Shown: positions 28,908-38,655, counted from the first letter of the stretch. The stretch: 64,000 bases of DNA from Catenovulum agarivorans DS-2 (GCF_000568405.1 NZ_ARZY01000022.1:22226-86225), one strand, 5' to 3'. The notes: a model not told the origin generated them from the sequence alone. Numbers and translations are program-made.

Positions 28908-29450
28908 ATGGTGTGTAACTTTGTTTTATTAAACCCGAGAAACCGTGAAAATTTAGCCACGGTTATGCGCAGTGGACAAAATTTTGCAGTGTCTTCAGTT
29001 ATTGTAATTGGTGGATTTATTGCGGATAAATATAAAGGCAACATTCATAAATTTACCCACCAAATGGACACGCAAGATGGTATGTCTAATTTAACGGTGT
29101 TGTATTTCGAAACTCTTGCAGACTTTTTAAAACACTTGCCTGCTAAAACCACTTTAGTGGTGGTTGAAATGGAAAAAGATGCCAAATATCTAGAAACTTA
29201 CCAACACCCAGAAAACGCCACATATATTTTTGGCCCTGAGCTTAAAGGTTTTAGCCAAGCTGAACTTAGCACAATAAAACACCACTTTGCTGAGCTAAAC
29301 AAGGATATACCGGCAGAGCATTTGGCCGGCAATAAACACACAGCCCATTTAGATTTTGTAAAAATTGCTATGGATAATTCGTTAAACGTCGGTGTGTGTA
29401 GCTCGATAGTCATGTATGACAGGCATGCAAAAACTTTCAAATCTATATAG
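28908..29450 (+). CDS. SPOUT-type (TrmH-like) RNA methyltransferase homologue
   Basis: This 180-residue protein resembles the SpoU/TrmH catalytic domain. The N-terminal LLNPRNRENLATVMRSGQNF stands in for the motif-1 'NPxNxGxxxRT' region, YIFGPELKGFSQ stands in for the motif-2 'GxExxG' loop, and NVGVCSSIVMYDR for the C-terminal knot motif. The S-adenosylmethionine-dependent trefoil-knot fold is inferred. It has no N-terminal RNA-binding extension. It lies between the PEP-CTERM unit and a SEC-C protein gene and looks like a housekeeping gene now embedded in the polysaccharide locus. Confidence 0.7.
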   Translation: MVCNFVLLNPRNRENLATVMRSGQNFAVSSVIVIGGFIADKYKGNIHKFTHQMDTQDGMSNLTVLYFETLADFLKHLPAKTTLVVVEMEKDAKYLETYQHPENATYIFGPELKGFSQAELSTIKHHFAELNKDIPAEHLAGNKHTAHLDFVKIAMDNSLNVGVCSSIVMYDRHAKTFKSI

Positions 29451-29514
29451 CTAAATTAGTTTCAGCTGATTAGGTCAATTTATACTTGTCTAGCGATAGG
29501 GTATAATCCAGCAC

Positions 29515-30516
29515 ATGAATGCCCACCAGACTAAACAGATGAACTTAGAACAAATTTTACAGGCCTTGGCAAGTACAGAAAACGACTCATTGCCATTAGA
29601 TGGCATCAAACAAGCAAAGGCGCATTGGTCTGTCGTCTGTCCTGAGATCCTCAATACAATTGATAAATTTATTGCAGATCCTGCTCAGTTAACCCCACAA
29701 CAACAAAGCACGTTATTTTATGGTACGTTTTTGCTGGCTGAAATGAAGCATAGTCAAGCGTTTGATAAGATTCTTGAGTTATTCTCCTGCCAAGACACTT
29801 TTTTAACCCCTATTGAAAGTGTTTTTGGCGATACACTGACAGAATTGATCCCAAGCGTATTTTATATCTTAGCCGACGGAAACCCCGAAATACTCTCTGA
29901 CTACATTTTAGATAGTCACTCGGCTATGTATGGCAAAGGTTCGGCAATTGAGGTGGTATTTGCCCAGTATGAAGCAGGTGCTGTTTCAAGAGCTCAATTG
30001 TTTGAATATGTCTCTTACTGGAAAAGCACCTTTTTAACAAACCTGAGCTTAAGTAATCGTTATTTGCTTAGCGTTCTGGCAACATCATGTATTGATTACC
30101 AACTGGATGAATTTAAAAACGAGTTTATTGCCCTTTGCAGCAAAGATGTGTTTGATGAAGATCGCGCACCTAAAGACGAAATTAAAGCATGGGATCATGC
30201 CAAAGGTATCAAACAAATAGAATCCGGCTTAATTTATACAGAGTTTAACTTAGCTGAGGTTTTTGCGACTTGGCAAACAGCTGATAATGTTGCTGGCGAC
30301 GGCCATCAGCAACAGCAGCACCAACAGCAAATGGATGACGAAATAAATCAGCTTATGGCGCAAGCAACAGATCAGTTGCGCAGCAATACTTTATTTGGTG
30401 AAGAATACATTTTGCAAAACAGTGTACCTGTTAGCAGCTTAACCGCCAAGGTTGGCCGTAATGATCCTTGCCCTTGTGGTAGCGGCAAAAAATATAAAAA
30501 ATGTTGTTTGCATTAA
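29515..30516 (+). CDS. DUF1186 protein with C-terminal SEC-C zinc motif
   Basis: This 333-residue protein has a helical repeat-like body (about 1-260) of the DUF1186 type. A glutamine/histidine-rich linker ([14 protein letters not shown]) follows, and the protein ends with the zinc-binding SEC-C motif, [21 protein letters not shown]. The motif is the one found at the C-terminus of SecA and on many proteins that associate with ribosomes or the SecYEG machinery. No enzymatic residues are evident. It follows the methyltransferase homologue by 64 bp. Confidence 0.75.
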   Translation: MNAHQTKQMNLEQILQALASTENDSLPLDGIKQAKAHWSVVCPEILNTIDKFIADPAQLTPQQQSTLFYGTFLLAEMKHSQAFDKILELFSCQDTFLTPIESVFGDTLTELIPSVFYILADGNPEILSDYILDSHSAMYGKGSAIEVVFAQYEAGAVSRAQLFEYVSYWKSTFLTNLSLSNRYLLSVLATSCIDYQLDEFKNEFIALCSKDVFDEDRAPKDEIKAWDHAKGIKQIESGLIYTEFNLAEVFATWQTADNVAGDGHQQQQHQQQMDDEINQLMAQATDQLRSNTLFGEEYILQNSVPVSSLTAKVGRNDPCPCGSGKKYKKCCLH

Positions 30517-30531
30517 AATTGTTAATTGAAG

Positions 30532-30562
30532 AAAGGCCAGCGCTTACGCAACTGGCCTTTTG
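30532..30562. terminator. Bidirectional terminator between SEC-C gene and sulfatase
   Basis: Inverted repeat AAAGGCCAG / CTGGCCTTT with an 11-nt loop and T-rich flanks lies between the convergent ends at 30516 and 30600. It can serve both genes. Confidence 0.7.
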
Positions 30563-30599
30563 GTAAACAAGCAGGTTCAACGAGTCAACAAACTCTCGC

Positions 30600-32096
30600 C
30601 TAATTCGCCCTGTCTATTGCGAAAGTTTCGTGAAATCTTGGCATTGATTTTTCACGCCAATCAAAACCTTCTTTGTGAATATGGAACCATTTCGGCTTAG
30701 CATGCTGCCAGCTCCATATTTCACCATCTTCAACTAACTCACGTAATAAGATGGGATATTGTGCAGCCAAGTCAGTGGTTTCTGCAGGGTCGTTATGTAC
30801 ATCAAACAACTTCCATTGGCCATTTCCGTACAATTGCGCTTTAAAGTTGTCACGACGAATAGATACATCGCTGTAACCGTATCTATGGCGCATCGCAAAC
30901 AAGCTTTTACCTGGTCGCGCACTTTCACCTTTAGTAAAGGCAGGCCACAAGTTAACGCCGTCCACTTTCTTTTCTGCTGGAATTGCTGCGTTGGCTAAAT
31001 GAGCAAACGTTGGGTAGAAATCTAGTGCAGAAATAACATGATGATAAGTATCACCACCTTTAATTTGCTGAGGCCAGTGGAAAAACATAGGTGTTCTAAA
31101 TCCACCTTCTAATGTATCACCTTTACTACCTTTTAGCGGGTGGTTATTGGCACCAGCTTTGGTTTTACCACCATTGTCACTGAAAAATACAATTAAGGTA
31201 TTTTCATATTGGCCTGTTTGTTTTAACGTTTCAACAATTTGCCCAACACCACGGTCTACAGCGTACACCATACCTGCATAGATTTTACGTTTTTTGTTTT
31301 TAATATGAGGAAACTGAGCCATATCTTCTTCGGTTGCTTCTAACGGTGTATGCGGCGCGTTATAAGCTAGATATAAGAAGAATGGTTTATCAACTTTACT
31401 CGATTCAGTAATAAAACGTGACGCCTTATCTGACAAGTCATCTGTTAAGTATTTAGTTACCTCGACTTCTTTACCATTATGCTCCAAAGGGCGTAAATAC
31501 TGAAAAATCGTATTGTCGCGACCTTGAGCTCGCAGGTTGTTATACGTTTTGACAAACTTTTCTGGAAAGTAAGAATGGCCGCCATTTAAGAAACCATAAA
31601 AATCGTCAAACCCACGATTGTTTGGATGATACTCAGGCGCTTCACCTAAATGCCATTTACCAACTAAACCAGTTCGATAACCCGCAGATTGCAACACGCT
31701 ACTCATATAGGTTTCTTCAACTGGAATACCTAAACCAGCGGAATCTTTATTGGTTGGTAAATTAAATTGCGAACCAAACATATGTGGATAACGACCTGTC
31801 ATTAACCCTGCTCGGCTAGGCCCACAGAATGGATGTGCCGTATAAGCAGAAGTCATTACCGTGCCGCCTGCTGCCAATTGGTCTAAATTAGGCGTTTTAA
31901 TATCTGGTGAACCGTTAAAACCAACATCGGCATAACCCATATCGTCGGTTAAGATCACCAATATATTGGGTCTTTCATCTACGCGTTTCGCAGTTTTAGC
32001 AGTTGTTTCAGCACAACTGCTAAGTGTTGCCGCCATAACAGTTAAAGCTATGGCACTTTTAATCATTTGTGTAACTTTGTGGCTTAAAGTTTTCAT
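30600..32096 (-). CDS. S1-family sulfatase lipoprotein (candidate S1_19 carrageenan sulfatase)
   Basis: This ~498-residue arylsulfatase-fold protein has a lipoprotein-type signal (ALTVMAATLSSCAE). It contains the metal-binding ILVILTDDMGYADVGF, the formylglycine motif C91-GPSR (numbered from the ATG at 32096), GLVGKWHLGE, and the FFSDNGG loop. The cysteine must be converted to formylglycine by an FGE-type enzyme not seen here. It is the last gene of the MR-ALDH-sulfatase unit. The sequence resembles the S1_19-type sulfatases of carrageenan loci, which act on galactose-4-sulfate, but the subfamily and regiospecificity are inferred. The start follows a GGAA ribosome-binding site; an upstream extension to 32132 would remove a proper signal peptide start. 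Confidence 0.88.
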   Translation of the reverse strand: MKTLSHKVTQMIKSAIALTVMAATLSSCAETTAKTAKRVDERPNILVILTDDMGYADVGFNGSPDIKTPNLDQLAAGGTVMTSAYTAHPFCGPSRAGLMTGRYPHMFGSQFNLPTNKDSAGLGIPVEETYMSSVLQSAGYRTGLVGKWHLGEAPEYHPNNRGFDDFYGFLNGGHSYFPEKFVKTYNNLRAQGRDNTIFQYLRPLEHNGKEVEVTKYLTDDLSDKASRFITESSKVDKPFFLYLAYNAPHTPLEATEEDMAQFPHIKNKKRKIYAGMVYAVDRGVGQIVETLKQTGQYENTLIVFFSDNGGKTKAGANNHPLKGSKGDTLEGGFRTPMFFHWPQQIKGGDTYHHVISALDFYPTFAHLANAAIPAEKKVDGVNLWPAFTKGESARPGKSLFAMRHRYGYSDVSIRRDNFKAQLYGNGQWKLFDVHNDPAETTDLAAQYPILLRELVEDGEIWSWQHAKPKWFHIHKEGFDWREKSMPRFHETFAIDRAN

Positions 32097-32135
32097 AGTT
32101 AATTTCCATGCGGGATTTGCACACCCCGCCAAAAC

Positions 32136-33563
32136 CTAATCGTTAACCAATACAGAAACACGTTTAAGGGTTAAATATTCCTGCAAGCTATATCGAGAAC
32201 AATCTTTACCCACACCACTTTGTTTCAAACCGCCGTGTGGTAATTGCACAGAATAATGCGCTTCATTAATACACACACTACCCGCTTCAATTTGCTGTGC
32301 AGCCTGCATACCACGTTGTAAATTAGTGGTATAAACATAAGCAGACAAGCCATATTCATTATCATTTGCCAATGCGATAATGTCGTCGCTGTCATCAAAC
32401 GGAATAACCGCCATTACTGGGCCAAAGATTTCATCAGCAACAATCTTCATATCTAAATTAACGTTAGACAAAATTGTCGGTTGTAAATAATAACCGGCTT
32501 GCTCCGGCTTCTTGCCACCAGTTTCTAATTGAGCACCGTTGGCAACGGCGTCTTCAATTAATCCGATAACACGCTCACGTTCTTTCGGGCTCATCATAGG
32601 GCCCATAGTATGACCTTCAGCATAACCCGGTGCTAATTTGATACCACCTGCGATATCTTTCGCTTTGGCTAAGAAAGATTCATATACTGATTTATGCACA
32701 AATACACGGTTTGGTGATACACACACCTGCCCTGTATTAGCAAATTTTAAGTTAGTAATGTCAGTAGCTGCTTTTTCAACATCTGCATCGTCATAAACAA
32801 TCACTGGTGCGTTGCCACCCAACTCCACAGAGAAATGTTTAACATTAGTACAAGCGGTGCGCATTGCGCCAACACCTGCGCGGGTTGAACCTATCATGGT
32901 GAATAATTTAGTTTTGTCTGATGTTAATAATGGATCAGTAATGTCATAGTTATTACTGCTTATTACGTTTAAAACACCCGCTGGTACACCCGCTTCAATC
33001 GCTAATTCAGCAACTTTTAAAGATGCTAACGGTGTTACTTGAGATGGCTTAATAATCGCAGCACAACCAGCAGCTAATGATGGGCCAATTTTGTAACCCA
33101 CGTTTAATAACGGGAAGTTCCATGCCAAATAACCCACAACAACACCTAAAGGTTGGCGAGAAATAAAGTGGTGGAAACGTCCATCAGGATCATTAATTAC
33201 CGGTTGGTCTAAACGCTTGGCTTCTTCAATGAAAAATTTTAAGCAAGTGGTTAACATACCAAAGTCGTATTCTGCATTGTCGGCAGGTTTACCTGTCTCA
33301 GCGATTAAAATATCGATAATTTCTTTTTTATTCGCTTCTAAAACATCTACATACTTTAAGATGATTGCTTCACGCTTAGCCAAAGACATTTTCGACCAAG
33401 ATTGAAACGCTGTGTCTGCAGATTCTAAAGCAAGCTCAATGTGCTTAGGTTCAGCATCTGGAACATGAGCGATGACTTCTTCAGTTGCAGGGTTAACTAC
33501 AGGAAAAGTCGTTTCGGCGCCAACAAGCTCGCCATTAATTAACATTTTAAATTCAGTCGTCAT
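32136..33563 (-). CDS. Aldehyde dehydrogenase, candidate 3,6-anhydrogalactose dehydrogenase
   Basis: This 475-residue NAD(P)-dependent aldehyde dehydrogenase is without a signal peptide. Catalytic Cys281 lies in FANTGQVCVSPNRVF, general-base Glu247 in VELGGNAP, and the Rossmann motif in IGSTRAG. Enzymes of this family oxidise 3,6-anhydro-D- or L-galactose to the anhydrogalactonate in carrageenan and agar catabolism. The overlap with the racemase-family gene (stop and start share one base, TAATG) implies translational coupling. The D-anhydrogalactose assignment rests on the carrageenase context, not on sequence. Confidence 0.85.
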   Translation of the reverse strand: MTTEFKMLINGELVGAETTFPVVNPATEEVIAHVPDAEPKHIELALESADTAFQSWSKMSLAKREAIILKYVDVLEANKKEIIDILIAETGKPADNAEYDFGMLTTCLKFFIEEAKRLDQPVINDPDGRFHHFISRQPLGVVVGYLAWNFPLLNVGYKIGPSLAAGCAAIIKPSQVTPLASLKVAELAIEAGVPAGVLNVISSNNYDITDPLLTSDKTKLFTMIGSTRAGVGAMRTACTNVKHFSVELGGNAPVIVYDDADVEKAATDITNLKFANTGQVCVSPNRVFVHKSVYESFLAKAKDIAGGIKLAPGYAEGHTMGPMMSPKERERVIGLIEDAVANGAQLETGGKKPEQAGYYLQPTILSNVNLDMKIVADEIFGPVMAVIPFDDSDDIIALANDNEYGLSAYVYTTNLQRGMQAAQQIEAGSVCINEAHYSVQLPHGGLKQSGVGKDCSRYSLQEYLTLKRVSVLVND

Positions 33564-34714
33564 TACTTAGTTTCCGTTTGTTTAACAGTAAATTTCTTCA
33601 ACGCGTCGCGATTAATTTCGACACCTAAACCAGCTGCAGTTGGTACATTTGCTTTACCTTGCTCTACCTTAACCATGACATCGTACATTTCATCGCGTAA
33701 TGGATTTTCAGTGCGATCATATTCTAATAATAGCTTTTTAGGTTCGGCTCTGCCTGGCTCGTGATAGGCACTGGCCAAAAAGTGTGTTGCAGCAGCTAGG
33801 TTTAGCTGGGTGCCCCAAACGTGTGGGATAACATTTACACCATTAGCAGAGGCCATAGCACGAATTTTTAGTGCTTCAGATGGGCCACCACAATAAGCCA
33901 AATCAGGTTGCAATAAATGCACTGAGTTAGATTGAATTAAGCCGTTGTAAGCAAAACGAGTTTGCACGCACTCACCTGTTGCCAAACAAATATCCAACTT
34001 GTCGTGCAAGTTTTTGAATAAGTGCAAATGCTCTGGGGCCAACGGCTCTTCAAACCAATCGTATTTATATTCTTCCAAAACTCGACCAACTCTAATCGCC
34101 TCTGGTAAATCAAACGCATGGTTTGAATCAGCCATCAAAGCAGTTTCAGGCAATGCTTCGCGTAAAGCTTTGATAAACCGCTCATCAAATGGCACGTTTT
34201 TGCCCACTTTAATTTTCATGGCTTCAAAACCTTGATTGGCGTAACCAACACCTTCCTCAACTAAAGATTCAAGCAATTGTTCTTCTGGTAAATCAGTGTA
34301 GTACATACCTGTTGCATAACACGGAACTTGGTCTCGGTTGCGTCCACCCATCAACTCTGAAACACTTAAACCCAAAGCTTTACCTTTTAAGTCCCATAGT
34401 GCCATGTCAATACCAGACATAGCCGACATCATTACGCCAGAGCGAGCAAAATCTAGTGATGAGCGCCACATGTGCTGCCAAATCGCATCTGTAGATAACG
34501 CATGCATCTTCAAAATACGCGGTGCATAAAACTTCTCGACAGCCCCTTGGATTACATCAGCCGGGCCATAACACTCACCCCAACCAGTTACACCACATTC
34601 GGTTACGACCTCAATAAGCAACACATTGCGTTGGTCATAAAACCATTGTGAAAATCCAAATGGTGTATCTAATTGGCATCTTACATGATGGGTTCTTACA
34701 CATGCTATTCTCAT
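33563..34714 (-). CDS. Mandelate racemase/enolase superfamily enzyme, candidate anhydrogalactonate cycloisomerase
   Basis: This 383-residue enolase-superfamily protein shows the full MR-subgroup active site: K167-x-K169 (MKIKVGK), metal ligands D196 (ADSNH), E222 (WFEEP) and E248 (TGE), and the D271-H298 dyad (PHVWG). Numbering is almost identical to mandelate racemase. With the dehydrogenase coupled behind it, the best fit is the cycloisomerase that opens 3,6-anhydrogalactonate to 2-keto-3-deoxy-galactonate. A galactonate-type dehydratase is the main alternative. It is the first gene of the MR-ALDH-sulfatase unit and has an operator copy upstream. Confidence 0.85.
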   Translation of the reverse strand: MRIACVRTHHVRCQLDTPFGFSQWFYDQRNVLLIEVVTECGVTGWGECYGPADVIQGAVEKFYAPRILKMHALSTDAIWQHMWRSSLDFARSGVMMSAMSGIDMALWDLKGKALGLSVSELMGGRNRDQVPCYATGMYYTDLPEEQLLESLVEEGVGYANQGFEAMKIKVGKNVPFDERFIKALREALPETALMADSNHAFDLPEAIRVGRVLEEYKYDWFEEPLAPEHLHLFKNLHDKLDICLATGECVQTRFAYNGLIQSNSVHLLQPDLAYCGGPSEALKIRAMASANGVNVIPHVWGTQLNLAAATHFLASAYHEPGRAEPKKLLLEYDRTENPLRDEMYDVMVKVEQGKANVPTAAGLGVEINRDALKKFTVKQTETK

Positions 34715-34731
34715 ACTAATATCACTTATTG

Positions 34732-34746
34732 TTACATACTACGTTA
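34732..34746. promoter_or_regulatory. AAACAT-N3-AYGTTT operator copy 2 (MR-ALDH-sulfatase unit)
   Basis: The sequence is TTACATACTACGTTA, weaker at the outer bases but with the same ACAT-N3-ACGTT core. It lies 18 bp upstream of the cycloisomerase gene start. Confidence 0.5.
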
Positions 34747-34764
34747 AGACCAAAAGATAAAAAC

Positions 34765-34783
34765 AGGCGGCATCGGGCCGCCT
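34765..34783 (-). terminator. Terminator after the second sulfatase gene
   Basis: 7-bp arms AGGCGGC / GCCGCCT on the minus strand are followed by GTTTTTATC. It lies 9 bp after the sulfatase stop and before the next unit's operator, so it closes the GH127-sulfatase unit. Confidence 0.75.
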
Positions 34784-34791
34784 TTGCGTTT

Positions 34792-36351
34792 TTACTTCAA
34801 AATATCACGAAAATGAATGCGGAACTTCTCTAAAGACGGGTCTTCAGTCCTAGCTAATTCTGCATCTAACATTTTCACGTGCTCAGCAATTTGAGCTTTG
34901 TGTTTTTCACTTTTTATTAAGTTAGTCATTTCATACGGGTCGTTTTTAAGGTCGTAGAATTCATCTACCGATTCACCCGGATTCCAGACAAATTTAAATT
35001 CAGGCGTACGCAACGCTTTAATCCCATACCAAGCGCCGTTATACCACTCATAAGCGTATAGTGCTGTATCAGGTTGACCTGCTTCCGCTACGTCACCTTT
35101 TTCCATCAGTGGTAACAAACTATGACCGTCTACGTCACCGTCATTGGGTAAACTCAATAATTCACCTAAAGTCGGCGCGACATCGATCAAAGAGACTTGG
35201 CGCGTGACAATTTTAGGCTCAGTGCCAGGCGCTTTGATTAACAATGGAATTCGCATCAATTCATCATACGCATATGGCATTTTGTCAAATAAACCATGCT
35301 CACCAAGCATGCTCCCTTGGTCGCCGACCAACACTATGGTTAAATCTTCGTATAAACCGTTTTCTTTAGCTGATTGAATAAGTTCACCCACTACGCGGTC
35401 AACCATAGCAATCGCGCCGTAATAAAATGAATGCGCTTTACGCCAATCCATTTCTGTCATGTGAGAAACATCGTGCCATGGCCATAAAACTCGGTTTTGC
35501 CCCAACGGTTTACCTTCGTTTGATGCCATAAAGTTAGGTGGCAACTTAATTTTATTCGGATCAAACATGCTCGCATACGGTTCAGGTACACGATACGGTG
35601 GATGAGGCTGGTGGAAACTTGCTACACCAAAAAATGGTTTACCGCTGTTTTTAGCTTGTTTCATCATTTCTTCAGCTTGATGAACTAAGTGAGCTGTATG
35701 CGAAGTTTCGTAAGTGCCAGGTAAGGTTTGGTAATATGAGGTCTTTTCACCATTTTTACCTAATTTACCTTCTTTATAGGCTAAAATATCGCTTTCAGTT
35801 GAATAAGGTACCCAAGTACGTTGAAATCTTTTTGCGTGATGCTCGTGATCATCGCTAATATAATCTGCACCACGTAACGCCACACCTTGATGGCCTAAAT
35901 GCCATTTACCAACAAAACCAGTATAAAAACCAGCATCTTTCGCACGGCGAATCAGACCACCTTCGTTTGGGTTAAGCTCAAATAAACGTGTACGATAAAT
36001 ATCTAAGTTGTCGTCTAAACCCGTTTTGTGACCCCAGCGACCAGTAAAAAATGCCGCGCGTGACGGCGAACACAAACCCGTGGTCGTCATTGCATTATCA
36101 AAACGAACTGACTGTGCTGCTAAATTATCAATGTTCGGCGTATTAACAGGACCATTTCGGTACGAGAAGGTATCAAAACGCATATCATCAAACATGATGA
36201 TCAACACATTCGACTGCTTTTTGTCTGAGTTAACTTGAGCTTGTTTGTTACTCACAGACGATGTATCCGTAAGGCTACATGCTGTAAGTGCGAGCGCCCC
36301 AGCTAATGCAGCAAAAAACTTTTTAATTTTTCTGTTGTGATTTAATAACAT
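34792..36351 (-). CDS. S1-family sulfatase lipoprotein (second type)
   Basis: This 519-residue lipoprotein-type sulfatase has the signal FFAALAGALALTACSLT. Key motifs are VLIIMFDDMRFD (metal), the formylglycine motif C94-SPSR followed by AAFFTGRWGHKTG, and FVGKWHLGHQG. The C-terminal LVGDQGSMLGEHGLFDKMPYAYDE matches the choline-sulfatase/iduronate-sulfatase-like branch. It differs clearly from the sulfatase at 30600, suggesting a different sulfate position. It lies 51 bp after GH127, in one unit. The substrate is inferred to be carrageenan oligosaccharides. Confidence 0.88.
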   Translation of the reverse strand: MLLNHNRKIKKFFAALAGALALTACSLTDTSSVSNKQAQVNSDKKQSNVLIIMFDDMRFDTFSYRNGPVNTPNIDNLAAQSVRFDNAMTTTGLCSPSRAAFFTGRWGHKTGLDDNLDIYRTRLFELNPNEGGLIRRAKDAGFYTGFVGKWHLGHQGVALRGADYISDDHEHHAKRFQRTWVPYSTESDILAYKEGKLGKNGEKTSYYQTLPGTYETSHTAHLVHQAEEMMKQAKNSGKPFFGVASFHQPHPPYRVPEPYASMFDPNKIKLPPNFMASNEGKPLGQNRVLWPWHDVSHMTEMDWRKAHSFYYGAIAMVDRVVGELIQSAKENGLYEDLTIVLVGDQGSMLGEHGLFDKMPYAYDELMRIPLLIKAPGTEPKIVTRQVSLIDVAPTLGELLSLPNDGDVDGHSLLPLMEKGDVAEAGQPDTALYAYEWYNGAWYGIKALRTPEFKFVWNPGESVDEFYDLKNDPYEMTNLIKSEKHKAQIAEHVKMLDAELARTEDPSLEKFRIHFRDILK

Positions 36352-36402
36352 TGTTTACCTCAAAAAAAACAGGCACCATCCTTGGCTTCCGTCAAACAAC
36401 AA

Positions 36403-38475
36403 CTAGTGGATATGAGCCGCAGGTGATTGCCACAAAATGGGTAAAAATACCGACATTTCATTATGTTCATCACCTCTGTTAGCCCATGCGAAATAAGGGA
36501 CAAATCGTGTATCAACCGATTTAAATTCTGGTTGGGTAAGGGCACGATACATACCTTGCTTTTTGTCAGTACGAATAAACACTTGCGTATTGATGGTGTT
36601 CACTCCGCCTAAAAAACTCGTTACTTTTTCAACTTTTAGATCAGCATTGGTTGGTAAATACACATCTAATATGTCTGTATCTTTTGGGAGATCGACACTT
36701 TCCAACGCATACACAATTGGACCGCGCTTTATCGCAGCATGGTTGCGGACTTCCTCAATGCGAGGATGCCCTTCAATGAGTTGAGTTTGCATAGGCAAGC
36801 TAATTTCAATTAGATCACCTTTTTTCCAACTTCTATTTAATACCGCATACTGCCCAGCAAGCACTTGACTAGCGACAGGTTTGCCATTCACTAAGATAGA
36901 AGGTTGCTGTGCCCAACTTGGAATGCGAATGCGCATATCAAACGGTTCAGCTTTTGCTTCATCCACTTTTATTAGAATGTCACCTTGCCAAGGGTAATCG
37001 GTTGATTGAATAAGTTTTAGTGCGCTACCGTCTAACAATTTAGTATTGAGTTTATTGCCACCAAACAAGTTAACCACTACGCCATTTTCTGACAGGCTGT
37101 ATGCCCATGTAGATAAATAAGCGAGTATTTTGGCTAAATTTGGTGGACAACAAAAACTGCTAAAGTACCTTTTACGCACAGGCGTTTCATTTAAAAGATT
37201 ATCGTAATCCAGCACGCCGTTTACCTTGCGTAAGGGGTTGGTGTAAAAGAATTTAGTACCATCTAAACTAACGGCAGACAACATACTGTTGTATAAAACC
37301 AGTTCGGCGTTATCAATAAATTTTGAATCGCCCAAAATACTCATCAATTTGTAGTTGAATAACGCATTGGCAATGTTTGCACATGTTTCTGCGTAACCAC
37401 GCGCATTTGGCATCATGTAGTCGTAGATGAAACCTTCGTGTATAAAGTCGAAGTTTTCCGCAGCACCTTTGTCAATTTGGCCAATTCCGCCATGAACGAA
37501 CATCTTGCGATTATTCGCGCTGTCCCAAATTCGCGTCAGCGCCTCAATTAAACTTTTGTCACCTGTTTCAGCATATATATCTGCCGCACCTGCCCATAAA
37601 TACATACCTAAGACGGCATGCCCTACCGCATCATGTTCTTCACGCAAAGGTGTACGCTCTTGTACCATGTCTCCTTGATGTATATGGAGCACAGTTGGAT
37701 CATAGTCTCCAAACCAATCTTTCTTTTCCGGCGCTCTTAGCTCAACAAAATGGATTGCTAACTCAAGATATTTTTGTTGTTTGCTTTGGCGATACAATTC
37801 GACCAAAGCCATTATGTGAGATGGATTAAAGCCAAAGCGAGCCAGTTTTTTCGGCGTAGGCATAAAAGTCTTGTACAAGTAATCGGCATTTTTAACCGCA
37901 ATATTGTAAAAATTACTTTTTCCAGTAATACGCTTATGTAAAACACCAGCAGATATTAAGTGACCACTGTTATATAACTCATGATCATTTCGGCGAGTCC
38001 AAGGGGCTTTCCCTTTGTTTTGAATAAAACTAGACAAATAGCCATTCGGTTGTTGCGCTTTGCCAATAACTTGAATGATTTCATCTAATTCAGTAAGAAT
38101 TTCTGGGTCTTTGTTAATCGCATAAAGATATAAATTCGCTTCCATCCATTTGTAAAAGTCGCCATCTTGCCAAGCTGTGCCTTTATGTTCTCCATCTATT
38201 AAACCAGCAGCAATTTTTAAGTCAGCATACGCATGACTAATATCACTTTTTAACGTTTCCCCCATTGATGGCACAACAGCAGTTTCAGCCAAGTGAAATT
38301 TGTCAGCCCAAAAACCCTCGGTCCAAACACTATCGCCAACCTTAATCGGATGGAATTGATTAAAAGGACTAATATGGGAATGGGCATGCGCGCGCGCAGT
38401 CAAGATGACCGAAAAAGTCACTAAAACCATGAATGTTTTTGTAAACCAACGTATTGTCACTTCACTGATGCCCAT
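36403..38475 (-). CDS. GH127 enzyme, candidate 3,6-anhydro-D-galactosidase
   Basis: This 690-residue DUF1680/GH127 protein has an N-terminal signal (FMVLVTFSVILTARAHAH). The zinc-thiolate catalytic site is intact: E363-T-C365 in YAETCANIAN, and C442-C443 in FCCPPNLAK. The spacing of 77 residues between C365 and C442 is the same as between Cys340 and nucleophile Cys417 in the arabinofuranosidase HypBA1. In carrageenan loci of Zobellia and Pseudoalteromonas, GH127 members cleave the alpha-1,3-linked anhydrogalactose from the non-reducing end. The neighbourhood supports that here over arabinose release. It is first in the GH127-sulfatase unit. Confidence 0.88.
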   Translation of the reverse strand: MGISEVTIRWFTKTFMVLVTFSVILTARAHAHSHISPFNQFHPIKVGDSVWTEGFWADKFHLAETAVVPSMGETLKSDISHAYADLKIAAGLIDGEHKGTAWQDGDFYKWMEANLYLYAINKDPEILTELDEIIQVIGKAQQPNGYLSSFIQNKGKAPWTRRNDHELYNSGHLISAGVLHKRITGKSNFYNIAVKNADYLYKTFMPTPKKLARFGFNPSHIMALVELYRQSKQQKYLELAIHFVELRAPEKKDWFGDYDPTVLHIHQGDMVQERTPLREEHDAVGHAVLGMYLWAGAADIYAETGDKSLIEALTRIWDSANNRKMFVHGGIGQIDKGAAENFDFIHEGFIYDYMMPNARGYAETCANIANALFNYKLMSILGDSKFIDNAELVLYNSMLSAVSLDGTKFFYTNPLRKVNGVLDYDNLLNETPVRKRYFSSFCCPPNLAKILAYLSTWAYSLSENGVVVNLFGGNKLNTKLLDGSALKLIQSTDYPWQGDILIKVDEAKAEPFDMRIRIPSWAQQPSILVNGKPVASQVLAGQYAVLNRSWKKGDLIEISLPMQTQLIEGHPRIEEVRNHAAIKRGPIVYALESVDLPKDTDILDVYLPTNADLKVEKVTSFLGGVNTINTQVFIRTDKKQGMYRALTQPEFKSVDTRFVPYFAWANRGDEHNEMSVFLPILWQSPAAHIH

Positions 38476-38544
38476 ATAAAAGTTTCAAGCCCTACCAAAC
38501 TAATAGTTTAGCTCAAACAAATTTACCAATTATAAGATACATAT

Positions 38545-38559
38545 AAACATATGATGTTT
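38545..38559. promoter_or_regulatory. AAACAT-N3-AYGTTT operator copy 3 (GH127 unit)
   Basis: The sequence is AAACATATGATGTTT, 70 bp upstream of the GH127 start. It is the plus/minus mirror of copy 1. Confidence 0.6.
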
Positions 38560-38655
38560 ATATAGTCAATAAAAAGCACCATATGAAATTAAATTGTTGT
38601 TAACAAAGATACATGTATATCAACACAATCCATACATAGCGCTAGGCTCTGAAGG

